A program made the position numbers and the translations under genes. The notes beneath the pieces are model-generated. The model was given only the letters and a program-made list of their open reading frames with translations, had not been told where the DNA came from and did no database searches. 36,848 bases of DNA from Candidatus Cloacimonadota bacterium (lineage in GTDB: Bacteria > Cloacimonadota > Cloacimonadia > Cloacimonadales > TCS61): positions 1 through 36,848 of the forward strand of contig JAIPJH010000018.1 of NCBI GenBank assembly GCA_021734245.1, written 5' to 3'. Every line of letters starts with the position of its first letter. Position 1 is the first letter of the stretch. This document shows positions 1-8,092 of this stretch, piece after piece.

Positions 1-434
1 TTAATTATTTCCTGCAAAAACTTCAGATAACGTTTGATCGGTTGATACTCTGGAAATTTCTGGTAAAATTCAGTACTTTGCCTTAATTCTATCGACATAA
101 ATCGGGCGATGTGTGGTTTTTCTGTAAAAAGTTTTACATGATAATCGAAGAATTTTGTCAATCGGGCTACATAGCTGTCTTCTTCCTGGAATAGAGATTT
201 TAATTCTTCCAATTTACCGGCTATCAGCTCATCGAAAGATCGTATCAACAAGTCATCTTTGTTATTGAAATAAAGATATACTGTGCCATCTGCTACACCA
301 GCCTTTCTTGCAATGTCGCTGATTTTAGTTTTATGAAAACCTTTGATCGCAAAAGTTTCGATAGCAGCATCAATTATTGATTGCCGTTTTCTATTCTTCT
401 TTTCAACCACCTTTTCAGATTGTTTTCTTATCAT
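1..434 (-). CDS. TetR/AcrR family transcriptional regulator, FadR-like (3' end outside window)
   Basis: Reading from the ATG at 434 gives 144 complete codons with no stop before the window edge, so about the last quarter of a normal TetR protein (about 190-200 aa) is missing. The start follows a strong SD (GGAGGAAGG). The N-terminus is a TetR helix-turn-helix (about residues 17-62) with the signature AGVADGTVYLYFNNKDDLL. The following helices include IELRQSTEFYQKF. Both segments resemble from memory Bacillus FadR (YsiA), a TetR repressor of fatty-acid degradation released by acyl-CoA. The acyl-CoA link is inference, because the ligand domain is incomplete. Two TGAAT/ATTCA palindromes lie just upstream (447-486), suggesting autoregulation. 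Target genes are not visible; any co-transcribed genes would lie outside the window. Confidence 0.85.
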   Translation of the reverse strand, partial: MIRKQSEKVVEKKNRKRQSIIDAAIETFAIKGFHKTKISDIARKAGVADGTVYLYFNNKDDLLIRSFDELIAGKLEELKSLFQEEDSYVARLTKFFDYHVKLFTEKPHIARFMSIELRQSTEFYQKFPEYQPIKRYLKFLQEII

Positions 435-446
435 TCCTTCCTCCAC

Positions 447-495
447 TGAATCTTATTCAATAACGTCAAAAATGAATCTTCATTCAGGCTGTCAA
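447..495 (-). promoter_or_regulatory. Putative tetR promoter with two TetR-type operators
   Basis: Two perfect palindromes precede the regulator gene: TGAAT-CTT-ATTCA (447-459) and TGAAT-CTTC-ATTCA (473-486). On the minus strand a consensus -35 TTGACA lies at 495-490, so the second palindrome fills the spacer before a weak T-rich -10 near 472-466. The first palindrome lies between there and the SD. FadR-type TetR regulators are known to bind TGAAT(N)ATTCA-like sites. The sequence supports the palindromes; their use as operators is inferred. Confidence 0.55.
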
Positions 496-512
496 CCAGA
501 ATGTGAAAATAA

Positions 513-541
513 TAAAAAAGAAGGAAGACTTTCATCTTCCT
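513..541 (-). terminator. Intrinsic terminator after the SnoaL-like lipoprotein gene
   Basis: On the minus strand AGGAAGA (541-535) pairs with TCTTCCT (528-522) around a 6-nt loop, followed by a T-rich run (519-512). It lies 25 bp downstream of the stop at 566. Confidence 0.65.
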
Positions 542-565
542 CCAAAAAAATTGAGATAAAATATT

Positions 566-1003
566 TTATTTATGTTTCATTGGCAAAAGATTTGCGTGAG
601 AAATCCACTTCCAGCCCTCTGGTGTTCTGCTGAAAACAGAAAGCCTGGCAGACTTCTTGTCATAAGTTTCCCCTTCGATGGTTTCTTTGACATGTACAAA
701 ATAGGCGACATTCATAGTATTTACATTTTTTGTAATGACAAAATCAGTTAGTTCAAAATCTCCCATATTCAAGCCTTTAACAAGTTCGATCTCATCTGCT
801 TTGTTTCTGGTTCCATCAGCATGAATCGATTGAAAAGCGGGATCTAAAACATTATCCAAATAATCGATATTACCTGTTTTCATCGCATTCCAAACTTCTT
901 TTACCAATACTTCACCATCGATATCTTCAGGTTGATTATCGCATGCAATAAAGCCTAGAGCAATAGCGAATGATATCAAAATGATCGGTAAAATTTTCTT
1001 CAT
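566..1003 (-). CDS. SnoaL-like / DUF4440-type lipoprotein
   Basis: The start is the ATG at 1003, preceded by SD AGGGGAG; a longer reading frame upstream lacks a comparable SD and would bury the signal peptide. The 145-aa product begins with a lipoprotein signal ending in IACDN. The lipobox is imperfect but has the required Cys, so outer-membrane or periplasmic anchoring is likely. The mature part (about residues 30-145) has the layout of the NTF2/SnoaL fold: a helical start (VWNAMKTGNIDYLDNVLDPAF), a HADGT turn and terminal strands ending in GWKWISHANLLPM. Members of this fold bind small ligands or act as subunits, and catalytic residues cannot be assigned. It has its own terminator downstream and stands alone between the PKD gene and the regulator. 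Confidence 0.7.
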   Translation of the reverse strand: MKKILPIILISFAIALGFIACDNQPEDIDGEVLVKEVWNAMKTGNIDYLDNVLDPAFQSIHADGTRNKADEIELVKGLNMGDFELTDFVITKNVNTMNVAYFVHVKETIEGETYDKKSARLSVFSRTPEGWKWISHANLLPMKHK

Positions 1004-1082
1004 AACACTCCCCTTACTTTTTATCGTAAATATAAAAAATAAATCCATACGAGAAAAACTCTGTTGATTTTTCATGTCAAGT

Positions 1083-1120
1083 AACAAAAAAACCTGCCGG
1101 TATAAATTTCCAGCAGGTTT
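1083..1120 (-). terminator. Intrinsic terminator after the PKD protein gene
   Basis: On the minus strand CCTGCTGG (1117-1110) pairs with CCGGCAGG (1100-1093, one G-T pair) around a 9-nt loop. A run of seven T follows (1092-1086). It lies just downstream of the stop at 1141. Confidence 0.75.
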
Positions 1121-1140
1121 TGTTCTAATAGTTGAAAATT

Positions 1141-2841
1141 CTATTTGAGTAATATCATTTTTCTGGTTTCTGAAAAACTACCAGTTTTAAGCTGATATAG
1201 ATAGATCCCGGATGACTGAGATTCAGCATTCCATTCGAACTGATGAGTTCCACTATCAAAAGATTTAGATTGTAATAGCTGTCCGTTTGAATTGTAGATT
1301 GTCAATTCACCAGTATCGCCATCTGCAATCTGGAAGGAAATCTCTGTTACAGGATTAAATGGATTGGGATAGTTTTGATCTAATGAATTTAAACTTGATA
1401 ATATATTTCCGGTTCCAACAGCAATTACTTCTATATAGTCAACACGAGTTCTTGTATCTGTAATTGTACCATCACTTACAGTAAGTGAAACAGTATATAA
1501 ACCACCTTCGCTATATATATGTACAGGATTTTGCTCGTCACTGTCAATCGAACCATCGTTATCAAAATCCCATTCCCAGGATGTTACAGGTCCAATTGAG
1601 TCATCACTGAACTGTACTTCCAGAGGAGAATTTCCAGAAAGAGGATCAGCATGAAAATCTGCTACAACTCCTTCGCCAACTGTAATATAATCTATTTTTG
1701 TTTCTGTATCGGAATTAGCTCCATCTGATACAGTTAAAACAACTGTGTAAATTCCAGTTGTGGTATATTCATAAACTGGGTTTTGTTCATCGCTGTCAAT
1801 TGAGCCATCATTATCAAAATCCCATTCCCAGGAAGTTACATTCCCAGTAGAAAGATCTGTAAAAGCTACTTCCAAAGGAGCATATCCAGATTGCGGATCA
1901 GCACTGAAATCAGCATCTAAATCTGTTTCAACTACGATGTAATCTACTTTTGTTTCTGTATCAGTGGTAGATCCATCTCCTACTGTTAAACTAACAGTAT
2001 AAGTGCCAACGACATCGTAAATATAAGTTGGATTTTCTTCGCTACTGTCAATCGAACCATCATTGTCAAAATCCCACTCCCAACTTGTAATATTCCCAGT
2101 AGATTCATCGGTAAAGTTAACTTCTAAAGGAGCATTTCCGGTTAAAGGATCGGCAGAAAAATCAGCCACAAGCGGAATCGTATCGATCAAATCATCCGGA
2201 GTTCTGGGGTTAAGACCATATTCATCATAGCTATAATCTAAACAACCAATAATTTCCATCCATTCCATACCAACTGTAATTACAATCGGTGGAGTTACAG
2301 AATCCAAATAGAAGAAACCATCGTCTACCTGGCATTCTCCACTGCCGTCATCAACATACCATTCTCCATAATTATTTTGTTCTGCAGTAACTACTACATT
2401 GGAAACTGAAACCAAGCAACCTTCATACGGCTCAGCCAAAGCTGGCACAACCAGATCTAAAGTTGTAACCTGTAATGGATCGGGTACTGGATTTCCTGAA
2501 CTTAAAACTGTAATTGTACAATATCCTAGCTCAGTCAATCCGTAATATTCAGATACAGTTCCCGTAACTTCTACTTCATCGCCCAAAGCAGGTCCAGCAG
2601 TATAATCGTAAACATAAATTCCATGCCAAGCTCCACCACCTGGATCACTCATGAAGAATTTATTATCCTGATTGTAATTTTCTCCTGTCACAATTCCTGT
2701 TACGGTAACTATTTGTCCATCCATTGGTGATGGATATGTTCCATCAGGACCAGGATCAGTCGTATACTGGATATCGTAAATGGTTGTAGCAAAAGCAGTA
2801 GAAACAAAAATTAAAAATAATAAAAACATGATTTTTTTCAT
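1141..2841 (-). CDS. Secreted protein with OB-like N-terminal region, three PKD domains and C-terminal sorting domain
   Basis: The 566-aa protein starts at an ATG 6 nt after SD AAGGAGG. A signal peptide (MKKIMFLLFLIFVSTAFA) is followed by about 200 residues resembling the OB-fold part of extracellular nucleases (VTVTGIVTGENY, LGDEVEVTGTVSEYYGLTEL). No nuclease catalytic domain follows. Three PKD domains (about 224-304, 309-389, 392-472) share the motif SWEWDFDNDGSIDS, which also has the DxDxDG spacing of a calcium loop. Residues about 487-566 form a FlgD/Por-type sorting domain (LDQNYPNPFNPVTEISF, with GIYLYQL and RKMILLK near the end), which in other bacteria directs export and surface attachment. 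A surface-binding or adhesion role is likely but unproven. It appears to be monocistronic. Confidence 0.85.
   Translation of the reverse strand: MKKIMFLLFLIFVSTAFATTIYDIQYTTDPGPDGTYPSPMDGQIVTVTGIVTGENYNQDNKFFMSDPGGGAWHGIYVYDYTAGPALGDEVEVTGTVSEYYGLTELGYCTITVLSSGNPVPDPLQVTTLDLVVPALAEPYEGCLVSVSNVVVTAEQNNYGEWYVDDGSGECQVDDGFFYLDSVTPPIVITVGMEWMEIIGCLDYSYDEYGLNPRTPDDLIDTIPLVADFSADPLTGNAPLEVNFTDESTGNITSWEWDFDNDGSIDSSEENPTYIYDVVGTYTVSLTVGDGSTTDTETKVDYIVVETDLDADFSADPQSGYAPLEVAFTDLSTGNVTSWEWDFDNDGSIDSDEQNPVYEYTTTGIYTVVLTVSDGANSDTETKIDYITVGEGVVADFHADPLSGNSPLEVQFSDDSIGPVTSWEWDFDNDGSIDSDEQNPVHIYSEGGLYTVSLTVSDGTITDTRTRVDYIEVIAVGTGNILSSLNSLDQNYPNPFNPVTEISFQIADGDTGELTIYNSNGQLLQSKSFDSGTHQFEWNAESQSSGIYLYQLKTGSFSETRKMILLK
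1541..2110 (-). repeat. Three near-identical DNA segments encoding the PKD cores
   Basis: The sequence encoding the EWDFDNDGSIDS core recurs with a period of about 250 bp, near 1547, 1795 and 2049, and differs at only a few bases. This is a tandem domain duplication inside the coding sequence. Confidence 0.8.
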
Positions 2842-2904
2842 TATAACCTCCTTGGTTAGAAAGCAAATTCAGGCAATTTATGTCAACGCAAAAAACTGAA
2901 AAAC

Positions 2905-4197
2905 CTATGAACATTCTTCACAATCGTGATATTTACATTGATCAAAATATAGTTTAATAATCCCTTGCTGATTTATTGCTTTTCGGTTAACAATTTTTTT
3001 ATATGGATCCGGCAGGAAGTTTTCCATAAAATTCGTAATGTAATTTTTGGGAAGTCCAGGATATTTTTGATAAACTTTTAAAATATTTTGTTCGAGATCA
3101 GCATAGCTCTTTTCTTTGGCATAAACTATGATAAGCGGCAAAATGATATTTACAACAATTGTATCGATCCTGGTTTTTCCCAACTTATACTTTTCGGGAA
3201 GAAAATCGGGAGTTGTTTGAAAATAGTTATAATTCTTCTTTTTCAATTCGGATAATTTGAAATTAGCAATGCTGAAGGAAAATAGCTTTAGCACCTCCTT
3301 AAATATTGAAGTTTCCAAACTTCTGTATAAAATCTCTACGACTTGTAAAATCCTGATCGCCGGGTGATTTACAGGGCGAATTCGAAACAGTTTCCAATTT
3401 ATCGGAATCTGGTCTGGATTTAATTTCATTTCGTGAAACAAATCTATCCATTTATTTTTTAGTTCAAGCGGGAACGTGGAAGGCAGGTGGTTTATAAGAT
3501 CTGAAGAACACAGATATAATGCAATTAAATGATCCTTCTTCATTCCATCAGTATATAATTGCTTAATTTTTTTATACGGAATCTTCATCGCTAACTGGAT
3601 CATCTGATATTTGTTTTTGCTATAACCAAGTGATTCCAGCAAACCTTGATATAGCAATTGTTCGAAATCGGCAAAATAGTGTTCAGCAGTAAATCTTTTA
3701 ATTTTTTTATAAAATCTTTCGTTTCCAAGTTCAATCAGGAATGATCTAAATTTTTCCTGATTCATATTATTGATCAATCGGCAGGATTTCGAAATGGTTT
3801 GCTTATTTTTACCTAAATATTTTTTGGTCAGTTTATTGATATCCTGGTTCAAAAAATCTTTCAATTCCAGAATTTCAAACTGAGTTCCATCTTCGTTGAA
3901 ATTGAATTTATATTGCCCGTTGTGTTCATACACCACCTGTAAAATAACTGAATTGAAAGCAGGATTTTCATGATGCTCATGAACCTTCCAATTATAAGTT
4001 TCCAATTCGATCTCTACATCTCCTCTCATAACTTCACCATCAATTTCTATGATTGCATCTTTGAAATCGGGGCCAGAATCTGTATTCCACCTTCCAGGAA
4101 AAAGAATCTTCATTTTTTTATGGGAAATTGTTGTTAACTCTTCTACAATGTGCTGAGCATCCCAGATGTGATATAAAAAACGTTCAGTTAAATGCAT
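2905..4197 (-). CDS. DUF2851 family protein
   Basis: The ATG at 4197 lies 4-5 nt after SD GGAGG and gives 430 aa. An in-frame extension to 4233 adds 12 residues but would run across the SD. The N-terminus (LTERFLYHIWDAQ), the block FPGRWNTDSGPDFKDA, the GDVEIE-(x)n-W-(x)n-H stretch and a Cys-rich C-terminus (QCKYHDCEECS) match my recollection of DUF2851. That family is common in Bacteroidota and relatives and has no known function. There is no signal peptide or membrane segment, so it is probably cytoplasmic. The acidic and His positions near the N-terminus recall nuclease-like folds, but I cannot assign a reaction. Neighbours give no functional clue. Confidence 0.8.
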   Translation of the reverse strand: MHLTERFLYHIWDAQHIVEELTTISHKKMKILFPGRWNTDSGPDFKDAIIEIDGEVMRGDVEIELETYNWKVHEHHENPAFNSVILQVVYEHNGQYKFNFNEDGTQFEILELKDFLNQDINKLTKKYLGKNKQTISKSCRLINNMNQEKFRSFLIELGNERFYKKIKRFTAEHYFADFEQLLYQGLLESLGYSKNKYQMIQLAMKIPYKKIKQLYTDGMKKDHLIALYLCSSDLINHLPSTFPLELKNKWIDLFHEMKLNPDQIPINWKLFRIRPVNHPAIRILQVVEILYRSLETSIFKEVLKLFSFSIANFKLSELKKKNYNYFQTTPDFLPEKYKLGKTRIDTIVVNIILPLIIVYAKEKSYADLEQNILKVYQKYPGLPKNYITNFMENFLPDPYKKIVNRKAINQQGIIKLYFDQCKYHDCEECS

Positions 4198-4287
4198 AAA
4201 ACCTCCAAAAAGAATAATAAGAAGATATTCCACTGCATTTTTCAGTAGAAATTATGTTTCAGCATGATGATAATTTATCTACACATC

Positions 4288-4325
4288 TGTTCTGCATTCT
4301 TTAAAAAACAGAAAAATGCAGAACA
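4288..4325. other. 11-bp hairpin between the oxidoreductase and DUF2851 genes
   Basis: TGTTCTGCATT (4288-4298) is the exact inverse of AATGCAGAACA (4315-4325), with a 16-nt A-rich loop. It lies 62 bp past the stop of the oxidoreductase gene. There is no T-run on the minus strand, so it may stabilise a 3' end rather than act as a canonical terminator. Confidence 0.55.
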
Positions 4326-4387
4326 TCTCCTCCTTAAACTGAGAAGATAATTTTTCTACCTCGAAGTAAGCATCGAGGATTTTCTGA

Positions 4388-5500
4388 TCAATAGATAATT
4401 CTGTTATCTATGAGTTCTTTTATTTCCTGTGCTATTGACATGCTGGCAGTTAAACCAGGTGATTCAATTCCAATGCAATTTATAAAATTTGGATAGCCTT
4501 TTTCCGATTCGTCTTCAATATAGAAATCTCTGAAATCATCATTTTCAGCTTGCAGTTTCGGCCTGATTCCAGCATCATCTGGATGCAGAGTTTCAGGATC
4601 GATATCGATATATCTTTGAATTGCCTTAATAAAATCATCCTTGTGTGTATCGTCCATCATATAATCGAGTTCATCTACATAATAAGCGCTGGGACCAAAT
4701 CTAACTTCTCCCATCAAATTTATCGTAAGGTGAATTCCCAGAGAAATTCCCCTGGGATCGGGAAGAGGATAAATGAGGTGTTTTATTCCTTTCAGATTGG
4801 AAGACTTGAAATATTCACCTTTGCACCAGTGCAATTCCAGTTTCTGGCGACGAATATTTATTCCAACCATGTCTGCAATTTCATCGGAAAATAGTCCAGC
4901 ACAATTGATGATCGTATTTGCTTCGAAAGCTTCTCCATTTTCGAAATTTACCAGATAACCTTCATCCAGCGTATCGATTGTGATAACTTCCATATCATAA
5001 ACAATAAACGCACCTTTTTTCTCAGCTTCGCTTTCCAGTCTCTGCATCAATTTGTGTGTATCTATTATTCCTGTGGAAGGTACATGAAGAGCTGCTTTTG
5101 CCTTTATATCTGGTTCAAGTTCATAGCATTCTTTCTGAGAAATAATTTTAAGATCTTTTACACCATTTTTCTCACCATTGGCTTTAAGTTTTTCCAGTTC
5201 AGGGATTTCTTCTTCGGTAGTTGCCACTACAAGTTTCCCGCAGTTATCGAATGGAATATTGTGCTGTTTGGCAAAATCATAGATCATTTCCAAACCTTGA
5301 ACACAATGGATAGCCTTTTTGGAATTCTGCGGATAATAAATTCCTGAATGCAGTACTTCGCTATTTCGGCTGCTGGTGTGCCTGCCATAAGTTTCTTCCT
5401 GTTCTACCAGAACAACATCCTCATATTCTTCTGCCAATGAATTTGCAACTGCCAAGCCTACAACTCCACCACCGATGATCAAAATATCAACTTTTTCCAT
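4388..5500 (-). CDS. lhgO: FAD-dependent oxidoreductase, L-2-hydroxyglutarate oxidase (LhgO/L2HGDH) family
   Basis: The 370-aa protein starts 4 nt after SD GAGGTGA. The FAD-binding Rossmann motif is at residues 8-18 (IIGGGVVGLAV), with Glu33 at the end of the second strand to hold the FAD ribose. The block HTSSRNSEVLHSGIYY (41-56) is characteristic of the L2HGDH subgroup of the DAO superfamily. The C-terminal part carries GIRPKL and ESPGLTASMSIA. The family oxidises L-2-hydroxyglutarate to 2-oxoglutarate and passes electrons to quinone or an acceptor. Other 2-hydroxyacids or glycerol-3-phosphate-like substrates cannot be excluded. It follows panC by 8 nt and so belongs to the panD-panC operon, with no obvious metabolic reason beyond shared 2-oxoacid chemistry. 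Confidence 0.85.
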   Translation of the reverse strand: MEKVDILIIGGGVVGLAVANSLAEEYEDVVLVEQEETYGRHTSSRNSEVLHSGIYYPQNSKKAIHCVQGLEMIYDFAKQHNIPFDNCGKLVVATTEEEIPELEKLKANGEKNGVKDLKIISQKECYELEPDIKAKAALHVPSTGIIDTHKLMQRLESEAEKKGAFIVYDMEVITIDTLDEGYLVNFENGEAFEANTIINCAGLFSDEIADMVGINIRRQKLELHWCKGEYFKSSNLKGIKHLIYPLPDPRGISLGIHLTINLMGEVRFGPSAYYVDELDYMMDDTHKDDFIKAIQRYIDIDPETLHPDDAGIRPKLQAENDDFRDFYIEDESEKGYPNFINCIGIESPGLTASMSIAQEIKELIDNRIIY

Positions 5501-5508
5501 TTCTCACC

Positions 5509-6354
5509 TCAATCTGAAATATTCATATTATCAATCAGTCTTGTATTTCCTATAAAAACTGCTAAAACTATTCTGGAATTCTTTTCTGCTTTCTGCTGCG
5601 ATTGCAATGTATTCGGATCGATAACTTCAATATAATCAATTCTACCATCGTTATTTTCGATCAAATTGCGCATTTCAGCAGCGATATTATCGACATCGCA
5701 AATCCCATCCTTGAACATTTTACGAGCCAGCAGAAGCGATTTATAAAGGCATAAAGCCCTTTTCCTTTGCTCAGTATTCAAATATTTATTCCTGGAACTC
5801 ATAGCAAGCCCATCATTTTCACGAATCAGCGGACAGCCAATGATCTCAGTTCGAAAATTCAGATCACTACCCATCTGCTGCAGAACTTTGAGCTGTTGAA
5901 AATCCTTTTCTCCCATGAACATAAAATCGGGATCGATAATATTCATTAATTTAGTGACAATAGTTGTAACGCCGCGAAAATGATTTTTGCGTGATTTTCC
6001 ACAAAGAACTTCAGTAAGATCATCTACAATTACCCAGCTTTTATAACTTTTTGGATACATCATTTCGTTGGTTGGGAAGAAAACGTAATCGACTGCTAAT
6101 TCAGTCAAGAGTGAAATGTCTTTATCAAAATCACGCGGATAGCTGCCCAGATCTTCGTTGGGACCAAATTGTGTTGGATTTACATAAATACTTACAACAA
6201 CAATATTCGATTTCTGTTTGGCAGCTTTGACCAAGCTTAAATGCCCTTCATGAAGGTAACCCATCGTAGGAACAAATCCGACTTTTCCTGTGGAACTTTG
6301 CCTTGCATTTCGCATTTCTGCGATGGATCTTATCACAACAGGTTTTTTGCTCAT
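5509..6354 (-). CDS. panC: Pantothenate synthetase (pantoate--beta-alanine ligase)
   Basis: PanC joins pantoate and beta-alanine using ATP through a pantoyl-adenylate. The 281-aa length is normal. Diagnostic motifs in order are PTMGYLHEGHLSLV (HIGH-type ATP site, about 29-42), VNPTQFGPNEDL and YPRD, HFRGVTTIVTKL, MGEKDFQQL, and the KMSKS-like loop LAMSSRN. Its ATG shares one base with the panD stop (TAATG), so the two are translationally coupled: PanD makes the beta-alanine that PanC uses. panB and panE are not in the window. Confidence 0.97.
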   Translation of the reverse strand: MSKKPVVIRSIAEMRNARQSSTGKVGFVPTMGYLHEGHLSLVKAAKQKSNIVVVSIYVNPTQFGPNEDLGSYPRDFDKDISLLTELAVDYVFFPTNEMMYPKSYKSWVIVDDLTEVLCGKSRKNHFRGVTTIVTKLMNIIDPDFMFMGEKDFQQLKVLQQMGSDLNFRTEIIGCPLIRENDGLAMSSRNKYLNTEQRKRALCLYKSLLLARKMFKDGICDVDNIAAEMRNLIENNDGRIDYIEVIDPNTLQSQQKAEKNSRIVLAVFIGNTRLIDNMNISD

Positions 6355-6719
6355 TATTTTTCCAAAGTAATAAATTTCTGGTTTAAATCGTCTTCAATTA
6401 TTAAAATTTTTGCTTTATGATTTTTCATTTCTTCTTCATTCAACTGCCCGAAATTTACGATTATAACTTTATCATCCAGGCTAACTAATCGCGCCGCAGC
6501 ACCGTTCACACCAATTACACCCGAACCAGCTTCACCTTCTAAAATGTAAGTAGCAAAACGGTTACCGTTGCTGATGTTGTAAACTTCCACTTTTTCATTC
6601 GGTTTCATACCGCTGGCATCCAGAAGATTTTTATCGATTGTGATACTTCCCACATAATTCAAATCTCGCATTGTTACATGAGCTCGATGAATTTTTGACA
6701 ACAACATTGTTCTCAGCAT
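6354..6719 (-). CDS. panD: Aspartate 1-decarboxylase proenzyme
   Basis: PanD makes beta-alanine from L-aspartate using a pyruvoyl cofactor formed by self-cleavage. The 121-aa protein has the cleavage site YVG24-S25 and the known functional residues in register: Lys9, His11, Tyr22, Arg54, Tyr58 and Asn72. The start (MLRTMLLSKIHRA) is the family's usual N-terminus and follows SD AGGAGG. It is the first gene of the panD-panC-lhgO operon. No panZ-like acetyltransferase is nearby. Confidence 0.97.
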   Translation of the reverse strand: MLRTMLLSKIHRAHVTMRDLNYVGSITIDKNLLDASGMKPNEKVEVYNISNGNRFATYILEGEAGSGVIGVNGAAARLVSLDDKVIIVNFGQLNEEEMKNHKAKILIIEDDLNQKFITLEK

Positions 6720-6853
6720 TTTACCTCCTGCAGTGTTTTGATGAACTTAAGATAGGCATCATCACTCACTGCAAATCAAAAACTAATTTATTGATTTTAT
6801 TATTTAAATGTCCAGATTTTTTTTGAGTGATTCTTTTGTAAACTTGTTTTTAG

Positions 6854-8092
6854 TTATTCTTCTATTTGCCAGGAAAGCGCTGCTGTTTGTCCTTTCTTCT
6901 CATTAACTGTTTGAAGAATAATTGCTCCGAAGATAAAGAAAAAGAGAACAGATAAAATTGCCCAGCGTTGATCACCAGTAATACGGGAAATTTCACCGTA
7001 AACCAGAGGTCCCAGAATTGATGCAATCCTGCCGGTAACAGAATAAAAGCCGAAGAATTCTGCCATTTTATCTTTTGGAGTAAGAAGTGCCAGCATCGAT
7101 CTGCTGCTGGATTGACTGGAACCGATGGCAATTCCTGCCAGTATTCCTACTAAGTAAAATTCGTTTATCGATTTGCACAAAAATGCCCAGATCACAACAG
7201 CTATCCAAATGAGTAATGTGATTGTTATTGTTTTTTTTGCTCCGATTTTATCTAAAACATAACCGAATGTGAATGCTCCGATCATGGAAGTGATATTGGC
7301 GATGATAAAATAATTAATTAACTGTTTGGAACTCATATCAAAACGGGTAGATCCATAAATTGCAGCAAAACTAATGACGATGATAATTCCATCATTATAA
7401 ATAAGATAGCTGATGATGAATTTGAGAAGTTCTCGAAAATTGCGAAGACTTTTCAGGCTTCGATGAATACGTTTGAAAGCTGTTTTGAAATAATTGGTTC
7501 GTTTGGAAGGTTTGCGAATTTCTTTTAATAATATAAAAGTGGGAATAGCAAAAATCCCGAAAAATGCTGCAACTGTAGGAAAAACAAGCGGAGTCCATTT
7601 ATTGTGAACCAAAGGAAGAACGATAAGAAGAGAAATCATTCCACCAATATAACCAACAGCCCAACCCCAGCCGGAAACCTTCCCCATATTTTCTCGATTC
7701 GTCACGTCGGGAAGAAGTGCATTGTAAAAGACGTTTCCACTGTTGAATCCAAAATTGGCAATAATAAAGAAAAGCATTCCGGTAAAAATATCTCCGGCTC
7801 GTACAAAATAAAGAAGTGCTGTAAAAATTACTGTTAAATAACAATTAAAAAAAAGAAATCTTTTTTTGGCTCGGGAAAAATCGGCAACAGCACCAAAAAT
7901 GGGAGCAGAAACAGCTACTAGAAGCATCGAAATACTGACAGCTCTTCCCCACATTGCAGTTCCCAATTCACCTTGATTTACAACAACTTCCTTGAAAAAT
8001 ACACTGTAAATAACTGTTACTATAATAGTGGTGAACGATGAATTAGCAAAATCATACATGATCCAGCCGAAAATGTTTCTATTCATTTTCAT
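6854..8092 (-). CDS. MFS transporter, UMF1 / Atg22-like family
   Basis: The 412-aa integral membrane protein has about 12 predicted transmembrane segments. The N-terminus (IFGWIMYDFANSSFTTII) is characteristic of the UMF1/Atg22-like MFS subfamily. In yeast, Atg22 exports amino acids from the vacuole; bacterial substrates are mostly unknown. Two ATGs are possible (8092 and 8086). Both lie inside recF, whose stop is at 8079, giving an overlap of 8-14 nt that suggests coupling to the dnaN-recF transcript. A charged loop (about residues 190-215) separates the two six-helix halves. The substrate cannot be read from the sequence. Confidence 0.85.
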   Translation of the reverse strand: MKMNRNIFGWIMYDFANSSFTTIIVTVIYSVFFKEVVVNQGELGTAMWGRAVSISMLLVAVSAPIFGAVADFSRAKKRFLFFNCYLTVIFTALLYFVRAGDIFTGMLFFIIANFGFNSGNVFYNALLPDVTNRENMGKVSGWGWAVGYIGGMISLLIVLPLVHNKWTPLVFPTVAAFFGIFAIPTFILLKEIRKPSKRTNYFKTAFKRIHRSLKSLRNFRELLKFIISYLIYNDGIIIVISFAAIYGSTRFDMSSKQLINYFIIANITSMIGAFTFGYVLDKIGAKKTITITLLIWIAVVIWAFLCKSINEFYLVGILAGIAIGSSQSSSRSMLALLTPKDKMAEFFGFYSVTGRIASILGPLVYGEISRITGDQRWAILSVLFFFIFGAIILQTVNEKKGQTAALSWQIEE

